Origin: an uncultured Lachnospiraceae bacterium
Lineage (GTDB): Bacteria > Bacillota > Clostridia > Lachnospirales > Lachnospiraceae
Assembly (NCBI GenBank): GCA_946537585.1
Contig: CAMNFX010000106.1
Span: 1 to 5,096 of the forward strand
Length of the DNA: 5,096 bases
Direction of reading: 5' to 3'
Of the stretch, positions 1 to 3,391 are shown piece by piece. Every line of letters begins with the position of its first letter. The stretch's first letter is position 1. The translations under genes and the position numbers were made by a program. Below the pieces are notes generated by a model. It was not told where the DNA came from. It ran no database searches and saw only the letters and a program-made list of their open reading frames with translations.

Positions 1-36
1 ACGGCTCCTGCAGATTGTTTTCAGAGCATCCTCTTT

Positions 37-48
37 CTGTATATACAG
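37..48. repeat. 12-bp perfect palindrome CTGTATATACAG
   Basis: The twelve bases read identically on both strands. The palindrome sits in the non-coding stretch 1-68, beyond the terminator of the kinase gene, so it could be an operator for a neighbouring gene outside the window. The spacing CTGT-N4-ACAG is shorter than the CTGT-N8-ACAG of enterobacterial LexA boxes, so I do not assign it. A chance palindrome is quite possible. The rest of 1-68 shows nothing else I can support. Confidence 0.2.
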
Positions 49-68
49 TTTAAATGACTCAGGTTCAT

Positions 69-103
69 AAAAAGGCCCTCTGAAAATGGCTTCAGAGGGT
101 CTT
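69..103 (-). terminator. Rho-independent terminator of the histidine kinase gene
   Basis: Bases 76-84 (CCCTCTGAA) pair perfectly with 91-99 (TTCAGAGGG) around a six-base loop. G75-T100 (wobble), G74-C101 and two A-T pairs extend the stem. Read on the minus strand, the hairpin begins 14 bases after the kinase stop codon and ends in a run of five U (69-73), the classic intrinsic terminator layout. On the plus strand the hairpin is followed by TCTTCTTCT, so weak bidirectional function is possible. Its position means the kinase is the last gene of its transcript. Confidence 0.85.
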
Positions 104-116
104 CTTCTGGTAAAAC

Positions 117-1517
117 TCATTCAGCCGCAGGCAGCGTGAAGGTGAATTCCGCGCCGGCTCCCTCGGTAGAGACGACGTCGATGGTCTCGCCGTGTGCCTG
201 GATGATCTCGCGGACGATGCTTAAGCCGAGGCCCGTTCCGGTCCTGTCCTTGCCGCGGGAGAGGTCGGACTTGTAGAAACGGTCCCAGATCTTTTTGATG
301 GACTGCTTCGGGATGCCGATGCCGGTGTCCTTGACGGAGATGAAGACCTTCCGCTGGCGGATCCCGGTGGTGATGTAGATGATCCCGTCCTGGTTGGAGA
401 ACTTGATCGCGTTGTCGATCAGGTTATAGAGCACCTGCTGGATCTTGGCATGGTCTGCATTGACCATTTCCGCCTCATCCTCGAAGGTGAGTTCAAAGTG
501 GATGTTCTTTCTGCGGCAGTTGTTTTCGTTGGCTGCGCAGACTTCGCGGATCGTACTGTTGATGTCAAAGTTTGTGCGCTTTAAGAGCTTGCTGACCTCC
601 ATGGAGCCCAAGGAGATCATTCCTTCGGTGAGCTTCCGGAGCCTTTCGGTTTCCGAAATGACCCGGTGTATGTATTTTTCATGCAGCTCCGGCGGGATCG
701 TTCCGTCGAGGATGGCTTCGAGATATCCCTTGATCGAGGTCAGCGGGGAGCGGAAGTCATGGGAAACATTGGCAATGAAATCCCGCTGGTATTTTTCCAT
801 GTCCTCGAGCTCCGAGGCCATGTAGTTCAGAGTGTCGCCGAGATAGCTGACCTCGTCATGCCGGTTGATGGTCTTGATCTTGTAGTCGAGATGCCCGGCC
901 GCGTACTCCCGGGCTGCAAAGGTGATGTCCCTGAGGGGGATGTATACATAGAAGGTGAATACGATCAGGATGATCATGGAAAGCAGGAAAATGATGAGTG
1001 CTGTCAGATATACTATGTTTAAAATTTCGTTTGTAGAAGAAACAACCAGTCTCATCGGGTAGTGAATCAGGATATAACCGATGGGGGCGTAGTTATAATT
1101 GATAGGGGCCTCAACGGAGAGCATTTCTTCGGAGAACATGCCGTAATAGTTGCCGATGCGGTAATAGGAGGATTCGGATGCGGGATCAAACCCGGAGATC
1201 TCGCTGTCATTGAGCCTTCCGCTGTCAGAGTCCAGTACGATCCTGCCGCTCCGGTCCGCCACCCAGATCCTGGCGTTGATAAAGTTGGCCACCATGCTGA
1301 TATCACGGGAGGCGGCGGCATTGATATCGGTAAAGAAGTAATTGTTGTCCTCATAGGTCGCGGCCATCAGGATCGCCTCGTCATACAGCTTTTCAGAGTT
1401 CTGCCGGACGAGGTAGTCATAGGTCATCTTCTGGGAAAAAATGGCAACGGTAATAAAGCCGATGAGGCCGAAGAGGATGTAGCCGAGAATGAATTTTGAG
1501 TAAATGGAACGGAGCAT
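117..1517 (-). CDS. Two-transmembrane sensor histidine kinase (HAMP-HisKA-HATPase_c)
   Basis: A complete 466-residue membrane sensor kinase of a two-component system. It would sense an extracytoplasmic signal, autophosphorylate on His and pass the phosphate to a response regulator Asp. Visible order: TM1 about residues 9-28; an extracellular sensor about 30-163, possibly Cache/PDC-like (segment IWVADRSGRIVLDS, 84-97); TM2 about 166-192; HAMP linker about 193-242; the HisKA H-box FIANVSHDFRSP with phospho-acceptor H253; the N-box with N365 and N369 (NLIDNAIKF); the G1 box DTGIGIP (397-403); an F-box near F414; and the G2 box GTGLGLS (427-433). All catalytic motifs are intact, so it should be active. 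The start ATG is preceded by an in-frame stop two codons upstream (TAA, then AAT), so it cannot be extended. I see no Shine-Dalgarno sequence before it. No response regulator gene adjoins it: upstream is divergent, downstream is a terminator. Ligand and partner cannot be read from the sequence. Confidence 0.95.
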   Translation of the reverse strand: MLRSIYSKFILGYILFGLIGFITVAIFSQKMTYDYLVRQNSEKLYDEAILMAATYEDNNYFFTDINAAASRDISMVANFINARIWVADRSGRIVLDSDSGRLNDSEISGFDPASESSYYRIGNYYGMFSEEMLSVEAPINYNYAPIGYILIHYPMRLVVSSTNEILNIVYLTALIIFLLSMIILIVFTFYVYIPLRDITFAAREYAAGHLDYKIKTINRHDEVSYLGDTLNYMASELEDMEKYQRDFIANVSHDFRSPLTSIKGYLEAILDGTIPPELHEKYIHRVISETERLRKLTEGMISLGSMEVSKLLKRTNFDINSTIREVCAANENNCRRKNIHFELTFEDEAEMVNADHAKIQQVLYNLIDNAIKFSNQDGIIYITTGIRQRKVFISVKDTGIGIPKQSIKKIWDRFYKSDLSRGKDRTGTGLGLSIVREIIQAHGETIDVVSTEGAGAEFTFTLPAAE

Positions 1518-1537
1518 ATTTTATTGAAACATCAGCA

Positions 1538-1553
1538 TTTGTACACAGTTTGT
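1538..1553 (+). promoter_or_regulatory. TTTGT direct repeat with 11-bp spacing, possible response-regulator site
   Basis: TTTGT begins at 1538 and again at 1549, and each copy is followed by a TACAC (1542-1546, overlapping, and 1555-1559). A third TTTGT lies at 1576, off the helical phase. OmpR/PhoB-family regulators typically bind direct repeats about 11 bp apart, and this pair lies 21-36 bases upstream of the kinase start, a position suited to autoregulation. The repeat is short and AT-rich, so chance is a serious alternative. Confidence 0.15.
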
Positions 1554-1586
1554 TTACACTTGAAGCATAGAATGATTTGTTAAGAG

Positions 1587-1691
1587 ATGCTGATCAAAGT
1601 ATTTCCCCGCGCCGGATTTGTGCCGCAGATCGGCAATATTCCTTTCAGATCCGTGCGCATCCCCGGAGGGATTGAGGAAGTGCTGGTTTAA
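1587..1691 (+). CDS. Possible 34-residue small ORF in the intergenic region
   Basis: An ATG at 1587 opens 34 codons ending in TAA at 1689-1691. The peptide starts MLIKVFPRAGF and ends GGIEEVLV. It has no membrane segment, signal or family I recognise. An in-frame TAA at 1581-1583 closes the frame upstream. There is no properly spaced Shine-Dalgarno (AAGAG abuts the ATG). A TAGAAT box at 1568-1573 would place a transcript start near 1580, giving an almost leaderless message. Codons favour G/C in the third position, as in the neighbouring genes. The stop lies in the loop of the downstream terminator-like hairpin, as can happen for leader peptides, but no run of one amino acid marks a classical attenuator. 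An ORF this short is also easily expected by chance, and the hairpins across it argue for RNA structure instead. It could also be a gene remnant. Confidence 0.2.
   Translation: MLIKVFPRAGFVPQIGNIPFRSVRIPGGIEEVLV
1609..1672 (+). other. Nested hairpins: candidate structured leader or small RNA
   Basis: GCGCCGGAT (1609-1617) pairs with ATCCG-T-GCGC (1649-1658) with a single bulged T1654. T1618-G1648, T1619-A1647 and G1620-C1646 extend this to a 12-bp stem. Inside it, TGCCG (1621-1625) pairs with CGGCA (1631-1635). Immediately after comes ATCCC (1659-1663) paired to GGGAT (1668-1672) over a CGGA tetraloop. The terminator-like stem follows at once. The order resembles a cis-regulatory leader or a short RNA. 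I could not match it to a known riboswitch class or to SRP, 6S or T-box signatures. The pairing is equally possible on the minus strand; the downstream terminator polarity is why I favour plus. Confidence 0.3.
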
Positions 1692-1710
1692 TCAGCGCTT
1701 TCTTATCTTT
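1673..1710 (+). terminator. Intrinsic-terminator-like hairpin upstream of the HtrA-like gene
   Basis: The arm 1675-1687 (GGAAGTGCTG at its core) pairs with 1691-1703 (CAGCGCTTTC at its core) through 13 pairs, three of them G-U wobbles, around a three-base loop. The downstream side runs into TCTTATCTTT (1701-1710), seven T of ten. The minus-strand side lacks a T run, so the polarity is plus. No annotated gene of any size precedes it on the plus strand, so it would stop a transcript begun in 1540-1600: a small RNA, an attenuated leader, or antisense traffic from the kinase gene. Confidence 0.45.
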
Positions 1711-1810
1711 ACTCCAGGATTATACACCATTACATCAGCTGAAAACATACATTTATCGTGAAACATTACGAATTGCAGACTATATGTATGCCGTATCGGA
1801 AGATGCGGGC

Positions 1811-1816
1811 AGGAAG
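1811..1816 (+). promoter_or_regulatory. Shine-Dalgarno AGGAAG that decides the start of the HtrA-like gene
   Basis: AGGAAG lies nine bases before the ATG at 1826, an ideal spacing. It lies only three bases before the ATG at 1820, and is downstream of the first in-frame ATG at 1784, which has no ribosome binding site. This favours translation from 1826. Confidence 0.6.
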
Positions 1817-1825
1817 TCAATGGCT

Positions 1826-3361
1826 ATGAAGGACGAGGAACCAAAGAAAAAACTGATCAATGAAAAGATCGTCGGAAGAAAACTTACGTTCGGACGCGTG
1901 CTGCAGTCTCTGCTGGTTGCGCTGTGCTGCGGTTTGCTATTCGGGGGTGCGGCGGCATTTGCTTTTGTAAGGATCAGCCGCATGCAGAAAGCCCCCCAGG
2001 CAACTGCCGCCATGCAGGAAACGGATACTCCCGCGGAGCCTTCCTCCGCAGCACTTACTCTGCCTCAAACGACGGAAAGTGAGAGTGTCATAGCCGAATC
2101 GGAGACGTCCGAAGAAGGCACCGGGACAGAACATCCGGACAAAGAGGATGAGACAGTCCTCCCGGAAGAAAGTGAGACTTTAGAGACTGCCTCGACGGCG
2201 GATATGAATGCAGCCGACTCAAATGCGGATGAGACAGAGCTTTCCGAAGACCCGGAGAATCCGTCCCTGCCGGAAGATGATGACGGGATCAGGGAATCAA
2301 CAGCCTCCGCGGACGAGACAGAAACAAAAGAAAACGGTGAGGCTGAAGATACGGAGCCGGAAGACACATCCGAGACTTCCGGCACAAAGATACCGGATAC
2401 TGCGGATGTAATAATCGCGATGCAGAAAAGGGTCTTTGAGATCACGAAGCCCTTTGTTGTGACAGTGAACGCGATCACTACCGGTCAGACCTGGTTCGAG
2501 AGTCCTGCAGAAAGTACCCAGCCGTATGCCGGAATCATCCTGGATATGACGGAGCAGGAGATCCTGATCCTTACGACCGGACGGCCCACAGAATCGGAAA
2601 TGCTCCGGATCACCTTCCAGGATGGAACAACAGAAGATGCCTATGTGAAACAGCTTTCCGTAAGGGATGATCTTGCGGTTCTGGCCGTACCCTACGGTGA
2701 AGACGCGGATGTGGAGTGGCTTTCCACGATCCGGGAGATCACGATGTCCGACAGCTATGCCGCCGAAGTGGGGGACCCGGTCATTGCGATCGGAGCGCCG
2801 CTCGGGGTGGTCGGCTCCTGTGCATTCGGAAGCATCGGTTATGTCAGTGAGACGGAACCGGCACTGGATATGTCCCAGAGAGTCCTTTATGCGGATCTTC
2901 GGATCAATCCTGAGAAGGGCAGCTTCATCGTAAACCGGGACGGGGAGCTTCTCGGGATCGCCGGAGAGCAGAGCAAAAAGGGCAGCTTTGATGCTGATCT
3001 TGCCAGGATCGTGACCGTCGGATCTGTCAAAAACATCATTGACCGGCTGGAAGCGGGAGAAAAGGAGGCATACATCGGACTCGAAGGCTTTGCAGTGAGC
3101 GACGAGATGCTGTCCAATAACATACCGTACGGAATGTATATCACCAATGTCTATACCGACAGTCCGGCGTACAATGCCGGTATCAAGCGCGGAGATATCG
3201 TCACGGTCGTGAACGATGCGAAGATCAGCGACGCCTTTTCTTATGAGGAGGCTGTACGTGCGCTTCGTCCTGACGAAACCGTATCCATCGCAGTGCGCCG
3301 GGGCTCCGCGGACGGAGAATACCGGGATATCAGCTTTCTGCTCACCGCAGGGGAGAGATAA
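1826..3361 (+). CDS. Membrane-anchored HtrA-like protein, apparently catalytically inactive, with PDZ domain
   Basis: A 511-residue protein built like Gram-positive HtrA. It has a basic cytoplasmic N-terminus, one membrane anchor (about 28-48), an acidic Ser/Thr-rich linker (62-191, about 43 acidic against 4 basic residues), a trypsin-like S1C domain (about 195-411) and one PDZ domain (about 416-511, with SPAYNAGIKRGDIV). The fold is recognisable from DLAVL and INPxxxxxIVNRDGELLGI, but two of three catalytic positions are lost. The HtrA motif TNNHVV reads TTGRPT (Arg253 where His is expected), and PGNSGGPLVN reads PEKGSFIVN, one residue shorter, without the Ser nucleophile. Asp282 remains. 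It is therefore probably a pseudoprotease acting as an extracytoplasmic chaperone, scaffold or peptide sensor through PDZ; this role is inference. An in-frame ATG at 1784 would add 14 residues but lacks a ribosome binding site. It diverges from the kinase and is 30 bases from the methyltransferase gene. Automatic annotation would probably call it a serine protease. Confidence 0.88.
   Translation: MKDEEPKKKLINEKIVGRKLTFGRVLQSLLVALCCGLLFGGAAAFAFVRISRMQKAPQATAAMQETDTPAEPSSAALTLPQTTESESVIAESETSEEGTGTEHPDKEDETVLPEESETLETASTADMNAADSNADETELSEDPENPSLPEDDDGIRESTASADETETKENGEAEDTEPEDTSETSGTKIPDTADVIIAMQKRVFEITKPFVVTVNAITTGQTWFESPAESTQPYAGIILDMTEQEILILTTGRPTESEMLRITFQDGTTEDAYVKQLSVRDDLAVLAVPYGEDADVEWLSTIREITMSDSYAAEVGDPVIAIGAPLGVVGSCAFGSIGYVSETEPALDMSQRVLYADLRINPEKGSFIVNRDGELLGIAGEQSKKGSFDADLARIVTVGSVKNIIDRLEAGEKEAYIGLEGFAVSDEMLSNNIPYGMYITNVYTDSPAYNAGIKRGDIVTVVNDAKISDAFSYEEAVRALRPDETVSIAVRRGSADGEYRDISFLLTAGER
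2146..2321 (+). repeat. Decayed 27-28 codon repeat in the acidic linker
   Basis: GGAYGAGACAG occurs at 2146-2156, 2227-2237 and 2311-2321, spaced 81 and 84 bases apart, always in the same frame and encoding (A/E)DET followed by E or V. The surrounding acidic segments share a loose DETxLxExxE pattern. This may reflect an old tandem duplication that lengthened the linker. Biased composition alone could also produce it. Confidence 0.25.
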
Positions 3362-3391
3362 AAGAGACCCTTTCTGAAAGTATAATTGTCT

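Larger units (their letters stand above)
1518..1825. promoter_or_regulatory. Divergent control region between kinase and HtrA-like gene
   Basis: This stretch separates two genes transcribed away from each other, so it must hold promoters for both unless the kinase is read through. I find no convincing paired -35/-10 for either. Partial matches are TAGAAT (1568-1573, plus strand, five of six to the -10 consensus), TTTACA (1553-1558, plus) and TATATG (1781-1786, plus), the last at a suitable distance from a translation start at 1826. The motif ATCAGC occurs at 1531, 1691 and 1734 on the plus strand and at 1589-1594 on the minus strand. Hairpins, a terminator-like stem and a small ORF within it are listed separately. 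Confidence 0.6.

Noticed and set aside
37..48. LexA-type SOS box
   Set aside because: The spacer between CTGT and ACAG is four bases, not eight, and it also does not match the Gram-positive GAAC-N4-GTTC form.
445..1499. Plus-strand open frames of 118-145 codons
   Set aside because: All are antisense to the histidine kinase, whose boxes are intact in the minus-strand frame. Their proteins look like composition artefacts.
1568..1596. Full sigma-70 type promoters for either divergent gene
   Set aside because: Single hexamers resemble consensus (TAGAAT on plus, TTAACA on minus) but no -35/-10 pair with 16-18 base spacing has two acceptable halves.
1587..1710. Known riboswitch, T-box, SRP RNA or 6S RNA
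   Set aside because: I looked for signature cores (for example the SRP GGTCAGG-GGAAGCA elements, the T-box GGTGGNACC, and purine, TPP, glycine and c-di-GMP cores) and found none.
2065..2478. Minus-strand Ser/Val-rich open frame of 137 codons
   Set aside because: It is the reverse complement of the acidic Glu/Asp/Ser linker; the biased composition removes stop codons and mimics a serine-rich protein.
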